A DNA stretch of 64,000 nt from Halocaridina rubra (lineage: Eukaryota; Arthropoda; Malacostraca; Decapoda; Atyidae): positions 1 through 64,000 of the forward strand of contig JAXCGZ010019347.1 of assembly GCA_037179515.1 (NCBI GenBank), given 5' to 3'. The position numbers and the translations under genes are program-made. The notes under the pieces were generated by a model. That model saw only the letters and a program-made list of their open reading frames with translations, was not told where the DNA came from and made no database searches. This document shows positions 16,071 to 57,201 of the stretch, piece after piece (the stretch's first letter is position 1; each line of letters starts with the position of its first letter).

Positions 16071-16690
16071 ATATGTATTTATATGTATTTCATTATGTGT
16101 GAATGTGACAATGAAGATGAATTAATTTTCTCAAGAATCCATTCAGGTACTGGCGACTTTTCATAAGGAGTGATAGGCAGGTATATGTGTTCTGCTTCAG
16201 TCATATTAACAGACGGTACAAGTATTATTTCAAATAAATTATTAAATAAATTACTTTTAAACATACGTGGCTTTTTTTCAAATATAGAGCTGATTTTTTC
16301 CCCAAATAAATTTTTGGGAAATACTAAAAAAATTTCCTTGCCCCTTCTTTTACATACATAAATCTAGGTAATTAAGATCTACGGATATGGACATATTAAA
16401 TGTATACCCTGCACTTACAAAAATTATGAAATACAAGTCAAGCTTGTTACTTTCGCCAATAATAATGTGATATCTGCTGAATACTTTATGACATTGATCA
16501 GACATCAGGCACTGAATGTTGTGTTTTTTTTTATCAGTCCTGCAATGGATACCACTTTTATTTTATTTTTTACGATCTTTGCTTTCTGTAAATATGAGTA
16601 AATGACTAAGATACATCGACAGAAAATATTTAAGAGGCAGTAAGAAGAGGACTGTAGCCAAGGCAAAGAAGGCCTAAGCAAAAAAGGAGA
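16071..16690. other. Unassigned DNA
   Basis: Two short overlapping open frames on opposite strands (16079-16264 -, 16170-16361 +) have no recognisable domain. The minus-strand one encodes a hydrophilic peptide with AEHIYLPITPYEK, which I cannot place. Otherwise AT-rich. Confidence 0.3.
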
Positions 16691-16699
16691 AATGTGCAT

Positions 16700-17600
16700 T
16701 AGATAAGTTTTAGCAAGACTATCTCAGAAAATGCGGAAAACCATGTAGAGCCTCAACACAATGAAGATAATGATACCAAAGGAAGCCAGTCTGAAGAAGT
16801 TATGCAAGACAATCCAAGTGGAAATTTATTTACTGAAAGTGAGAGCAGCCATTCCGGAAGTGTTGAATTTGACAAACAAGGAAACTCACCTGTTGACATG
16901 CCTGCTGATACCTCTGAGGCAAGGGAGAATGGGAATTCAAAATTTGCCAGTCCTGTAGAATTAACAGATGATCCTGCAACATAGCCAGAAATGATAAGTC
17001 GAAGTGTCAGGAATTTTTTCGTGAAAAAAGGACCACCTATAATTATAGTAAAAAAAAAATCCCTAAGATTGATAGTGGATCATGTTTTTCAAATTTAATT
17101 GCAAAATAAAACTGCCAAATGGTGAAATTGCAGATCGTCTATGGCTAATATACTCTATATCAAGTGATAAAATCTTCTGTTACCACTGCAAGCTTTTTTA
17201 TAACGCAGCTAATGCAATAGCAAGTAGTGGTTTTAATAACTGGCCAAACATTCATACAAGACTAGCTGACCATGAGAACTCCAAAAAGCATTTGCAAGCT
17301 ATGCTTAGTTACTATGAACTGCACCAGTGATTATCTACTGAAAAAGCTATTGATGAAGTGGTAGAAAAACTAATCAGACAAGAACCAAAACGCTGGCATC
17401 AAGTATTTGAGTGATTGGTAGCCACTGTACAGTTCCTGACAAAAAGAAACTTTCCATTCCAGGGATCTGAGGAACATAGGAACACCACTTAATGAAAATT
17501 TCCTTGGTGTTGTTTAGTAACTAGTAAAGTTTGATCCAGTAATGAATGATCATCTACAAAAAACACCAGAATAAGAAAATACATGATCACTATTTAGGAA
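16700..17600 (+). pseudogene. zf-TTF hAT transposase relic (copy 2)
   Basis: An acidic Ser/Glu-rich N-terminal stretch (16705-16984) leads into the TTF-type finger. An RNFFVKKGPP block lies near 17010-17040. The frame 17082-17330 then has KLPNGEIADRLWLIYS, DKIFCYHCKLF (the finger cysteines), SGFNNWPNI and LADHENSKKHLQAM. A decayed continuation near 17440-17570 reads like KRNFPFQGSEEH and KFDPVMNDH. This order is that of ZMYM1-like hAT transposases. Stops occur at 16982, 17328 and 17412, and the catalytic part is missing. It is a different family member from the relic at 13410. Confidence 0.7.
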
Positions 17601-17854
17601 AATAAATCCAAAATGTACTTATAATAAATATAATCTTTTTGGGTGTGTAAATATGTTTTCCGCGCTGGTAACTGAAAACAGAATTCTACAAAACGGTGAC
17701 ATTTCTGCTTAAATTATATTAAAGTTAAACTAGTTTAACTCCGTCTGCAGAAGATCAGTTACCAATGATACTTTGAGTGCTATTTCTAATAAGTATATAA
17801 TTCAATTTTCGATTCAAATATTAAAAGGCTATTATAATATCTTTTTTTTTTTAT
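17601..17854. other. AT-rich spacer, nothing recognised
   Basis: No frame or repeat identified between the hAT relic and the 3' end of LINE-B. Confidence 0.3.
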
Positions 17855-20217
17855 GAGTGTGACACTGGGATAGGCAGATACTGCCTCATCAACAAAGGCC
17901 CGGGTACAAGAAAACACCAAGACGAAGGAAAAGAAAAAGGTTAAGGACAAGGCAGAGATGAGGTAATGTCACACAAAGGAAAATAAAAGACAGAAAAAAC
18001 AGTCAAAGTACAGAGGACCCAGAGATATGGAGGACTAGGCCCTGAGATGATGATAGACCTGCTTTTTGAAGGATGAAAGGCCATAAGAATTAGGAAAGAC
18101 AGAAGGAGGAAGAGAGTTCCAGAGTCTGGAGGTAGATGGGAAGAAGCAGTCGCCGCACTGTCCAATCCACGAGCTACAAATCTCCAAACAGTACCTGTGA
18201 GATGAGGCCACTTGGCGAGTGTTACACAGCCTCGGCAATGTGGGAGGGATGCAACTCGCCATGTCATCAGAGCAGCAATGGAAGTAGTAGCGATATAAAA
18301 GAGAAAGGGAAGATTCCTTACGGCGAAGAGAGAGAGAATCCAGATTAGAAGTAAGAGAAGGATCATTGACGAGTATGACTGCCTTAGATTTAACCCTATC
18401 AAGGAGATAAGTATAAGAAGAAGCACCCCAGATGTGTGAGCAGTATTCTAAGCAGGGACGGATAAGACCTTTATAAATTTTAAGTAACTGTAAAGAGGAA
18501 AAGTAATGACGAAAACAAAACACAAAAATTTTTTTATGAAGATTTAGAAATTTGGATTATGTGATTCCTCCAAGACAAGTTAGTGTCTATATGGATTCCA
18601 AATATGTTTATAGATTTAAGAGGGTAAATATCATTAGTTTCGAAGACAATAGGGTTATCAGGAGGAGAAGAAGATAAAGAGATAGCTAGAAACTGTGTCT
18701 TGGAGGCATTGAATTTAACTAAATTTTGGGTGCCCCACTCAGATACTCTCTGCAAATCAGAGTTGAGAGTAGAAGAAAGAGTGATATGAGACTGATTACG
18801 AGTAGCAGATGAAGGTTGTGCAGAAAAGGCAGAGGAAAAGTGAAGGGTACAATCATTAGCAAAGGCATGAAGAAGAGAGGAAGATAGGGATTGTAGAAGA
18901 TCATTGATGAAGAGAAGGAACAGAGTAGGTGAAAGAACAGAGCCCTGTGGAACACCACTGGTAAAACAGAAAGGGCTAGATGTCACGCCATCAACAACTA
19001 CAGATATGATACGGTCAGTAAGAAAACTGGATATCAGAGAACAGAAAGAAAGGGTGAAGCCATAGGCAGGGAGTTTGGCCAACAGAGCCTTAGGCCAGAC
19101 TCTGTCAAAAGCCTTAGAAATATCAAGGGCAATGACAAAGGATTTCCCATACTTCCTCAGAGAAGATAACCATACATGAGTAAGATAGGACAGGAGATCA
19201 CCAGTGGATCTTGCCTTGCGGAAGCCGTACTGGTGATCGGAGATAAGTGAGTTAGATTCAAGGCGTTTCAAGAAGTCAGCATTGAGCAAAGTTTCAAAAA
19301 ATTTAGCAGTAGAGGAGGTTAGGACAATAGGTCGGTAGTTTGAAGGAATAGAGCGGTCACCCTTCTTAGGAACAGGTTGAACTACAGGATGCTTCCAAAA
19401 TGAAGGATAGATACTGGTTGATAGAATTGAGGCGAAAAAGACGGCAAAGCACGAGAGATAGTTCATCTGCAAACTCCTTAAGGAACCTTGCAGGGATGCC
19501 ATCAGGACCAGATGCCTTGTTCATCTTTAGCGAGCGAAGACGCTTATAAAGTTTGCATGAAGAAAGGATAAAGGAAGGCATAGGGTTAGAGAGGGGTAAA
19601 GATTGAGGAACAGGTGTGCTGGAATCGTTTATAGAAGAATTGACAGAAAAATGAGAGCCAAAGAGAGTGGCTTTGTCAGTGGAAGAGCAAGCTGTAGAAC
19701 CATCAGAAGGAAGGAGAGGGGTAAGGCTTGAGTTACAGAAGTTTTTGGAGAGGTTTTTGGCTAAGGACCAGAAGCATTTGTCAGTGGGAGAGGAGTTAAG
19801 GTCATCAACTTCCATTTTTATAAAGGAAGCCTTAGACCTTCAAATCTGAGCAGTACAGTGATTCCTAGCTACAATAAAAGCAGAGCAAGTTAAATCAGAA
19901 GGAGAGGTTTGTTAATATCGGTGTACCCGATTCTTAGCCTGGATAGCCATGGAGCAGGCATGGTCAAACCAAGGTTTAGGGGGAGAAAAAGTTATTGTAG
20001 AAGAGGGGATGGATGCCTCCACTCCCGCGGTCATGATCTCGACAACTTTTAGAGCTACCTGATCAGGGTTGCCGGACCGAAAGCAGTAGTAATCCCATGG
20101 GAAGTCAAAGAGGAAGTTATGCGAATTTTCATGTTGGGTACGTTCAAATTGCCAAAGGCAGCGCTGAGTAGGAGGGATTTGTGGAGGGGGATCAAAAATG
20201 GAAGAAACTGAGATCAA
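17855..20217 (-). pseudogene. LINE-B (I/Jockey-type LINE), reverse transcriptase and 3' end
   Basis: Reading leftwards on the minus strand, linker blocks (RCLWQFER, PWFDHACS) lie at 20160-19940. The reverse transcriptase runs through 19815-18534 with KASGPDGIP, SNYRPIVLTS, YGFRKARST, ALDISKAFDRVW and GVPQGSVLSPTLF. The catalytic block reads FANDCTLHF, so Tyr-Ala-Asp-Asp is changed to FAND, consistent with inactivity. A C-terminal domain (ISKAxVILVND, LPPSVFPNSY) ends at the stop near 18035. The 3' untranslated region ends with a GTGTCACACTCAT motif followed by a T/A run at about 17855. Several frames are needed. The 5' half is found 7.5 kb away at 27746-28680. Confidence 0.85.
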
Positions 20218-20319
20218 AGAATTCAAATTCAAGTTCAAAAAATTTATTGACATAATAGGCAATTACTTCAAATGAAGCTTGTTAGCAAGCTAACAAGCCC
20301 ACCGCACAACTATAATATA
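20218..20319 (-). mobile_element. 3' tail of a further LINE, inserted in LINE-B
   Basis: On the minus strand this piece carries AATAAATTTTTTGAACTTG and a (TTGAATT)-type repeat tail that abuts the LINE-B coding sequence. This is the usual look of a 5'-truncated LINE insertion with a short repeat tail. Its other end runs into the inverted LTR. A small hairpin, CTTGTTAGC/GCTAACAAG, lies at about 20278-20297. Confidence 0.5.
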
Positions 20320-21432
20320 TGTGGAGGATTTCCTGTGTGTTATTTACCCTTCGATCTTATAACCCCCTAAATTCGGAAATCCTGACACGGCTTCAGTAGA
20401 GGCCTACCACGATCTCAAATTTAAATCCTCTACCACTAAATATAATTAATATTACATGCATAGACATACATGCACATATTTTAGAAGGGGGTTTATGAAC
20501 TGTTGATATGTGAATATTTAAATAAACTCTCCTCACCTTAAAGTAAAACTTCCTCATACAGAATAATAAATTTTCTAACATACATTCTACCTACGAGTGT
20601 TCAATTAAATGAGCTCATTCTGTCCCTCACACGTAGTTATAAATATTGTTAGAAATAAGGTAAATCTGCATTGCATCTGTACTCATCTATCCGGATAACC
20701 CTGATGTCGTCAGCAATCACGGGATTCCCAATCAAACTCATTGAATATCTTCTGATCCACGTATCTCTATCACGTTTTTTACTTGAGTGTCTGGTAACGT
20801 CTCACGAAGACAACTAATTACTCTTTAATAAACTTATAAGTACTGTCAATGAACACAGTAAACATGAGTGTCTCGTATCATCTCACGAGTACCACTAATA
20901 ATAAACTTATAAGTACTGTCAACAAGCACAGTAAGAATGAGTGCCTCGTAGCATCTCACGACGGCAACTAACTACTCTTTAACAAACTTATAAGGACTGT
21001 CAACAAACAGTAAAAATGAGTGCCTCGTAGCATCTCACGAGTACAACTAACTATTTGTAAGAAAGTCCCACAAACTCCTCTAGTTTGTCGGGGTCCTTGG
21101 TACTAGGACTAAGTTGAGTTATGACTTGCTTACAACAGTTCTTTGTTCAACGAGGCGATGCAATAAGCGTTATCAAGGAGGTGAAGGGTTAATGGCTAAA
21201 ATCCATTAGTGACCTACATTCCTTTCTCCACGTCTTCTACGGCCAGCCTCCCTAATAAACTACACATTATACATACGAATATACGTGTATACATGATAGA
21301 ACTTAATAAGTATACATGCTAAGTCTAAAACTATACATCCATGCACTTACGTTACAATAAACGAAACTATATGCAAAATAACACTTACATAATGTACGTA
21401 GAAATAAACTGTCTTGAAATATATTCAAGACA
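20320..21432 (-). mobile_element. Solo BEL LTR in inverted orientation
   Basis: Reverse complement of the LTRs of the adjacent BEL element. It starts TGTGGAGGATTTCCTG and ends TTCAAGACA, the complements of the LTR termini. It is 1113 bp long and shows the same four internal subrepeats around TCTCACGA (20781-21060). There is no internal region, so it is a solo LTR, probably left by LTR-LTR recombination. Both ends lie in ATAT sequence. Confidence 0.85.
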
Positions 21433-22638
<1,206 letters not shown>

Positions 22639-22665
22639 GCTTCTGGTCCTTCGAACCGGATGAGA
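22639..22665 (+). promoter_or_regulatory. Candidate primer-binding site
   Basis: Just inside the 5' LTR, at 22643, lies TGGTCCTTCGAACCGG. It begins with TGG, the complement of a tRNA CCA end, and contains a TTCGAA core like a T-loop. I could not assign the tRNA species. Confidence 0.45.
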
Positions 22666-22714
22666 ATTGGTGTGATAATGGTGAAAATAGTGTACATATT
22701 AGATAAACTCCCAC

Positions 22715-22915
22715 AACCCAGCCACTGAGGGGGGCAAGCCAGCCTCAACTTGGTGCCGGTCCCAAGCCCGGGTAAATGGGGAGGGTTGGCGGCAGGAAGG
22801 GCATCCGGCCATAAAAATTTTGCCTAAACCAAAATATGGCCAGTACAGATAACTGGCCAGAAACATCGACCCCACATAAAAGTGGGAAAAGATGTAGACG
22901 AAGAAGAAGAAGAAG
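22715..22915 (+). mobile_element. RTE-type LINE 3' fragment in the BEL leader, with a 17 bp target duplication
   Basis: This 200-base piece has the GGAAGGGCATCCGGCC and GACCCCACATAAAAGTGGG blocks of an RTE 3' untranslated region and ends in (GAA)n. It is flanked on both sides by ATTAGATAAACTCCCAC (22698-22714 and 22916-22932), a perfect 17 bp duplication. It therefore inserted into the BEL element after that element was already in place or circulating. Confidence 0.85.
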
Positions 22916-22932
22916 ATTAGATAAACTCCCAC

Positions 22933-23573
22933 CTTGTAAGAAGTTAGTGTAAAACTCTACGGTTAAAATCGTCCACATTTCAGCGAAAAAGGGAAAGAGC
23001 ATTTCATGTATTTGCATGAATATTGCGAATATAACTTTGAAATTTAAGTGATTGTTGAAATAAATAAGAGAATCTTTTTCCCGCGTGGATAAAGCGTTTC
23101 TCTACCTGTGGAAACGAAATATACTTTCGTAGTTGAGCGTCCATTAAGTAATTTGGATATTAGTACCCAATTTCGGCTGGGTGAACAGTGGTTTTTAGGG
23201 ACTTGTGTGTTTACATATTTCCCATTTAACGATGTCTAGAATGTCGAATTGATTCCTTTGTACACGTAAATGAACAGAAGGTAGTGACCAACCTACTGCT
23301 AGGTGCACAGTGTCGTTTATTTGAGGAACAGTGTGGTTTGCATTACACTTTCCATTTACTGTTGCTGACTTAACAGAGTCGTTTAATTGATGAAAAGTGT
23401 GTTTTACACTTTGAGGATTGGCGTCATAACTGACGGAATTAAATAACTGTATGTTATTATCTTGAAATTTTGGATGATTGTCCTTTGATACTCTTTACAG
23501 AATGATTGTTTGTTGCATTGTGGATGCATAAAGAAGATCGTGAATTCTTTGATGATAAAATTGCATCAACTAT
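22933..23573 (+). other. BEL untranslated leader
   Basis: No open frame. Repeated GTGTTT.ACACTTT segments occur near 23330-23420. Taken as leader because gag follows directly. Confidence 0.4.
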
Positions 23574-26510
23574 TTGTTTGTTGTTTTATGTTCTGTTTGC
23601 TTTCTCAATATGTCGGTTAAATCTGAGGCATTAAAACGCCTTCGGGAATTGGTTCAACGTGATTGTGTTCAGTGTCAAACAGAACTTGCCAAAGATGATG
23701 AGACACTTGTTGTTAATTATTTAGATAGATGTCATCATACGCGAACAGAAAGATTCGAAAGATATGATAGGAAATATGAAGAATATGTCGAGTATAAATA
23801 AGCCCCTTAAAAGGGATTCTGAAGAGGAGGATACAGAACATGACAATCTAGCTGAAACAGTAAATGATATTAGCTTAGCTGTCCTAGAACGGATTCGAAA
23901 GTTAGGAACTAAGAAGAGTACTGGAGCTCCTAGTTCCGAGAGTTCAAACCTCCCCAGTGGGCAACCCACACCTAAATTTCCTGAAGAAAAAATACCACAG
24001 TTCTCTGGACACTATGGTGAATGGAACGAGTTTTGGGATACGTTTGATAGTTTAGTACATAATACTTCTATGCCAACTATGACAAAGTTTACCATCTTGA
24101 GAAATGCCCTTACTGGAGATGCAAAAGACCCCATAAAGGGATATCCTGTTGCTAGTGAGAGTTATAATGAATGCATTCAACAGCTACAAGCTGTTTATGC
24201 CAGCAAGGACAGGATTGTACGAAATTTAATGAGGAAATTGGTAAAAATACCAACTCCCTCTTCTAATTATTCATCACTTTTTAAGTTCAAGCAGGAAGTA
24301 GAAGCCATTACTCGAAGTCTGAAAAATTATAAAGACATGGAGAACACTGATTGGGTGTTTTCAGAACTCGTGATGATGAAATTGCCAGAAGATGTTGAGA
24401 ACTGGATTAGCATGAAAATAGACACAAAATATCCTACATATGAAACCCTCTTGAAGGAACTGGGAAAATATGTATATCATATAGAGGGCAACAATACTAA
24501 AGGTAACACAAAGGGAGAGACCCAAACCTCCCAGAGAATGAGATACAGTTCTATAAAAAGAGTGTGGGTAGTTATGGAGCTACTGCAAATGTAGTAAATA
24601 GTAAAACAGACTGTGTATTCTGTGGTTGGCAAGGTCATAAGTCTGAACAGTGTAATGAAGTAGTAAGCATAAATGAACGCAGAGACAAATTGAGAGACAA
24701 TAACAAATGTCTGAGATGTACTCAGTCAGGGCATTATGCAAATAAATGTTACACTCAGTTAAACTGTAAGAAGTGTAAGAAAAATGGTCATCATGCAGCC
24801 TTGTGTTATGAACAAGAGTCAAATTTTCGTAGAAGGTTTGAAGAACCTTCATTTCTGAATGAACAGTCAGAAAATGGTTCAAATATAGATGAGTCAAGCA
24901 ATGAACAAGAACATTCTGACTCAGGAAAGGACAAGAAACATGTTGGTGTGATGACTATGAAGGCAGTACAGAGGCAAATGGTGAAGCCGAGTTTACCTTC
25001 ATGTGCTCTGCCTACTGCAAGTGGAAAAATAAGCGGCTCAAAGGGAAATCTTTGGGTAAACACTAGGTTATTCTTTGATACAGGTTCCCAGTGTTCCTTT
25101 ATAACTAGGGAATTAGCTGAAAGGCTTAACTTAAGCCCAGTAGATGAAATGTCTCTTGGTATTGATGCATTTCGTTCTGAGACGAAGAATGGAAGTTTCC
25201 CTGTTGTAAATGTAGTTATCAAATTTGGGAAAAGAAGAGCCAGAGTTAAATTACTCGTAGTTGATGACATGGTAATTAGCATCCAAACTCCAGGACTAGC
25301 AAAGGCTGCGCATGTGTGAAAGTCTAATGGTCACAGGTTGGCCGATGAAGATATTGATAGTGATGTACTTGATAACATTGGCATTGTTATTGGTGCCTTA
25401 CATTTTAGTCAGTTTGTTAGTGGTATTGACAAGTGGGATGTCAATACTTTGATGGAAACACCGGGTGGCGTCATGTTGTATGGCCATATTCCTTGTGAAA
25501 CTCAACATGAACCCAGTAATGTGCAGAGGCATATTGTTATGCGAGTAGGAACACAGGTTTTTCCTACAGCTACTCAAGAGTTGATTGAAGTGGCCATAGA
25601 GCCAGTTAATAAGTTGTTGATTGAGGAGGTCATAGAGCCTGTTAATAAGTTGCTGAATGCAGAGGCCATAGAGAGTAATAAGTTGTTGATTGAGGAGGTC
25701 ATGGAGCCTGTTAATAAGATGCTGATTGCAGAGGCCATAGAGAGTGGTAATAAGTTGTTTATTGAGGAGGTCATAGAGCCTGTTAATAAGTTGCTGATTG
25801 CAGAGGCCATAGAGCCTGTTAATAAGTTGTGGAAGCCAGAGAGTATTGAAGTAAAGCAAGAAGTGCATTACAAAGATAAAGCTACACTTGGAAGTGTTAC
25901 AGATTCTGTTCCCTGGAAGCCTATCCACACTCCTCTCCCACACAATTTTCAGAGTGCCTTTGGACAAATGAAGTCTCTAACAGAACAGTTGGAGGAAATA
26001 TTGGAGAATGTTCATGTAGGTAATTTGTTAAATGCTTGTACCAGTGAAGAGGAACAGTTTGATATATGCAATACTGCAGATGTAGAGTGGGAAAAGGCCA
26101 AACTATCACTGCAAGCATTGAATTCCAACAATGCAAGACTTCAAAGGGTACTGGATCAGCGCCTTTCTGAAAAATCTAGATCTCCTAACGTATCAATCTT
26201 TAGTTTAATCTGGAATATAAATACAGACAAGTTGTCGTTGAAAGGTCTGAAGGCTAGAGATGAAGTGCTGACAAAGCAGAAACTTCTGTCACTAGTGGGT
26301 ATATTTTTGGACCCCTTAGGTCTAATATCACCCTTATTAAGAAGAGGGAAAATTCTTATTCAGAGAGCTTGGTCTGAAAAGCTCTCATGGGAATGTCTGT
26401 TGTCAGAAGTATACGAAGAGGAATCATCAAATTATGAAAGATCTGAATGTCAAGCTGCCCAAAGGGTTAAAGAATTGTGGGCACGCTTAATCATTGATGA
26501 TAAATTGTAG
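23574..26510 (+). pseudogene. BEL gag-protease-partial pol, frameshifted and RT-deleted
   Basis: The gag N-terminus is at 23611-23795, from an ATG giving MSVKSEALKRLREL. A frameshift near 23790 leads to the DUF1759 capsid-like domain (23980-24490, with IPQFSGHYGEWNEFWDTF). A second frameshift near 24555 leads to zinc knuckles (24610-24810, CVFCGWQGHKSEQC, then two more Cys/His clusters) and a protease with the catalytic DTGSQCSF at 25078-25101. A TGA at 25317-25319 interrupts the protease tail. After TPGGVMLYGHIP the frame enters a 42-base tandem repeat and then the distal reverse transcriptase region (IFSLIWN, FLDPLGLISPLL), stopping at 26510. The Tyr-x-Asp-Asp core is absent, so it is inactive. 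Confidence 0.85.
25577..25840 (+). repeat. In-frame 42-base tandem repeat inside BEL pol
   Basis: About six units, each coding close to IEPVNKLLIEEV. Alternating versions carry ATTGAGGAGGTC and GCAGAGGCC. All length differences are multiples of three, so the frame is kept. It lies at the place where the reverse transcriptase core should be. Confidence 0.9.
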
Positions 26511-26529
26511 CACTGATGGGGAGACCCCC

Positions 26530-26557
26530 ATTTTTTCTTTTTTGGAGGGGCCCAGGA
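26530..26557 (+). promoter_or_regulatory. Candidate polypurine tract of the BEL element
   Basis: A T-rich run followed by GGAGGGGCCCAGGA ends directly at the first base of the 3' LTR, where plus-strand priming is expected. Confidence 0.5.
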
Positions 26558-28680
<2,123 letters not shown>

Positions 28681-29176
28681 GTCCTGAAGAAAGACTCAAC
28701 CCGGAACTGTTTGGACCAGTCTAGTTACATCCTAATCTTCAGTCGTAGTCTTTCAACGGAGGGATGGTGCCATGGCCAACCTACTTTCTGCTGTATTTTT
28801 AAACAATATATATGAAACCAACACCCCGGTCAGATAATATTGGTCACACATTGTTGAATAAAAACAAAGACAGTTAATTTATAAATTGTAAGTAATTTTC
28901 TCTGTTAGACGCAAGAAAATTATTTATTATTTTATGTATGAATACTCAAAGTCCCATTTACTAGACACTGAACTCGTAATTACTAAGACCGGCTTACGGA
29001 CGGAGAATCACAAGTAGATAATCCAAACTAACTACCAATTGTATTTAATAGCTAAGTAAATAGATAAGGAAATAATTAATAACTAAATAAATAGAAATGG
29101 AAATAATTATTAATACATCCAAAACATTACTCACAAATAATCGAAATGCACACAATGAACGATCCCAATCAACACC
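28681..29176 (+). promoter_or_regulatory. 5' flank and probable promoter/5'UTR of MRPL47
   Basis: About 500 bp between the LINE-B 5' end and the MRPL47 start codon, with no open frame of note. It is AT-rich; no clear TATA box or initiator could be chosen. The transcription start must lie here if the model has no upstream noncoding exon. Confidence 0.4.
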
Positions 29177-34365
<5,189 letters not shown>

Positions 34366-34610
34366 AAATCTTGCTATTCTGCAGACTTCCCTCGTGGCTC
34401 AAGAGTTCTGTCCTTACAATAGACTGTTAATTAAATTTATTTTTGTTCCCCTCATTTTCATATGTATCTATAAGACGGAAAAATGGATCATATTGCTACT
34501 GCAGAATTTAGATTTATTGAATGCCTCTTCCAATTTCATGAGCGATAGTAGAGATTTCATTTCTAAACGAGGTTGTAGTAGTGTTCGTTTTTAATTATAA
34601 CAACCACCGG
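34366..34610 (+). other. MRPL47 3' untranslated region and downstream flank
   Basis: Follows the TAA at 34363-34365. No AATAAA that I would single out with confidence; AT-rich, no gene. Confidence 0.4.
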
Positions 34611-34800
34611 TTTAGTTAAATGGTGTGGCCAAGTGGCAACGCTCACAACTTTGATTCGTCAGGTCGAGGGTTCATGGCCCGTCACAGTTTGAGGTTAGAA
34701 AGGGCATTCACTCAGGGAAAGTCATTCTTGCCAAAACCAAAGCCCTTCACAAGAAGGCACCGTCCTAGCCCTTAGTATAAAGGGTAGTCCGTAATGTTAT
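34611..34800 (+). mobile_element. SINE-1, copy downstream of MRPL47
   Basis: A box TGGCCAAGTGGCA and a near-consensus B box in GAGGGTTCATGGCCC. The body matches the intron 4 copy, including CTAGCCCTTAGTATAAAGGG. Confidence 0.8.
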
Positions 34801-34901
34801 ACCCAATCGCATTGATTCATTTAGCAGGACGGTTGATAATGTATTAACTGATACTAATCGTACAGTGATCTGACATTACGTCATGGACTCTCTTTTCTGT
34901 T

Positions 34902-35051
34902 AAGGGCTGGGACGTTTCTGTCTTTCGATGGATTTTGCTTTTGGCAAGTGTGACTTACCCTGAGTGAATGCCCTTTTTAGCCTCAGACTGTGGCGGGTTT
35001 CGAACCTACGACCTGACAAATTAGTGTGTGAACACCACCAACTCGGCCACA
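34902..35051 (-). mobile_element. SINE-1, minus-strand copy
   Basis: Reverse complement of the SINE-1 body (CACTCAGGGTAAGTCACACTT) with B box GGTTCGAA at about 35000 and a degenerate A box at 35030-35050. Together with the copy at 34611 it forms an inverted SINE pair 100 bp apart. Confidence 0.75.
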
Positions 35052-36358
35052 TACTAATCCTTCATTAAACTGTATTAAAAATTTGAGATGATAGGTCTTG
35101 TATTACACAACTGATAATATAAAAATACTAATTTGGTTTTATCGAGACATCTAGCAGATTATTGGGGCTTTAAACCAATTTTTTACATAGAAAAATTCTT
35201 ACCTCCGACTCGCCTCTTTATCAGGAAATGATCAATAGAAATGTTTACACAATATGCATCTGTATGGCTTTATCTGTAAAGTATACACTGGCAAGAGATC
35301 ATATCCAAATATATGTAAGGAAAATTTTTCAGGATGTAATATAGCACAGATAAAACTTTACTTATAATCCACATTATGTACAGTACTTCGTAAAATTTCT
35401 ACATTTGGAAAAGCTGTCACAAGTTAATATCTAATATTCCCAGTTAAATTTTCTACCGTTCCATGGTGATCGCTGACAAATTAAAGTTTGACAAGTAAAA
35501 TTTTCTCATACGTTACAGCAAGTTTGTATAATTTGAGTAGCAATATAAATATATAAATTAATAAGGAACATATCCTAAATACAGTTTCTTACGTCATTAT
35601 TCTGCACCTAGCTAAGGTTAATTCATAACAATTTTTAAGTGATATATCCTCCTAAGTTAACAATGTGACCACATCTTTTGGTGTCACACTATTCGATGAT
35701 AACACAAAAAATGAGGTGTCACACCACTGCAGTAACTCTACATCCGCCGCACAGTACTACATTACGCTGTGACAGCGCAACCATATTATTAAGCAGGAGT
35801 CATACTACGCGACGGTGCCACCGCGTAACAGTAACACACAAATGAAGGAAAGGGGTCACACAACTGCAGCGCCATTCTATTTGCCACGCAGCACCACATC
35901 ATGCTGGTGCCATTTGATGACACTAGCACAAAAACGAATGAGAGGTATCACAGCACTGTAGCACCACTGCATAATGCTGTGACAGTGCTGCAATGTTGAA
36001 TCATGCCGGATGTGAGGAATGCTGCAACATTGCTTTGAGCTGGATGGGCGGACTACGACACCAGCCATGTTAATTTATAATTATTGCAATAACAAGGTTT
36101 TCAACACACCCAACCTATCTTCTTTTCCTCTGCCAGTCATTTTGGGGCAAGGAAAAATTCAGGGAAGAAGAGATTGCCAGTAACACTCCCCTATATTAAA
36201 TCAATATCCACAGAACTAGGAATACAAGTGTAGAATTTTTTCACTTGTTTCTCTCTCGCATCAAAATAAATATCCATTTTAGTCACTCCTTGCGACGAGC
36301 AGGGTGAAACAGAGGCAGAAATTTCACCAACCCTCCACCACATAACTATAGGAATATA
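35052..36358. other. Intergenic region between the convergent MRPL47 and ZIP genes
   Basis: AT-rich to about 35640. From 35670 to 36060 it is more GC-rich and shows a degenerate repeated theme of GTGTCACACCACTGCAG and GCTGTGACAGCGC, including the inverted words TGTCACAC/GTGTGACA-like. Probably an old tandem or fold-back repeat. The ZIP 3' untranslated region should occupy the part just below 36359. Confidence 0.4.
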
Positions 36359-57054
<20,696 letters not shown>

Positions 57055-57059
57055 GTATA

Positions 57060-57201
57060 TAATCAAATAAGCACATTACTATATGTGAAAACATGAATCA
57101 TATTTTACCCGACCGGAACTCGAACCTACGACACATAATATCACCTTGGCACAGTAATTATATGTCCTAGGTTCGAGTCCCGGTATGGTAAAATTTGATT
57201 C

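Noticed and set aside
16079..16361. Overlapping short open frames on both strands as a host gene
   Set aside because: No recognised domain and no supporting splice signals; left as unassigned DNA.
25398..25967. A 189-codon minus-strand open frame with LLNQQLINRLYDL repeats
   Set aside because: It is the antisense shadow of the 42-base repeat in BEL pol.
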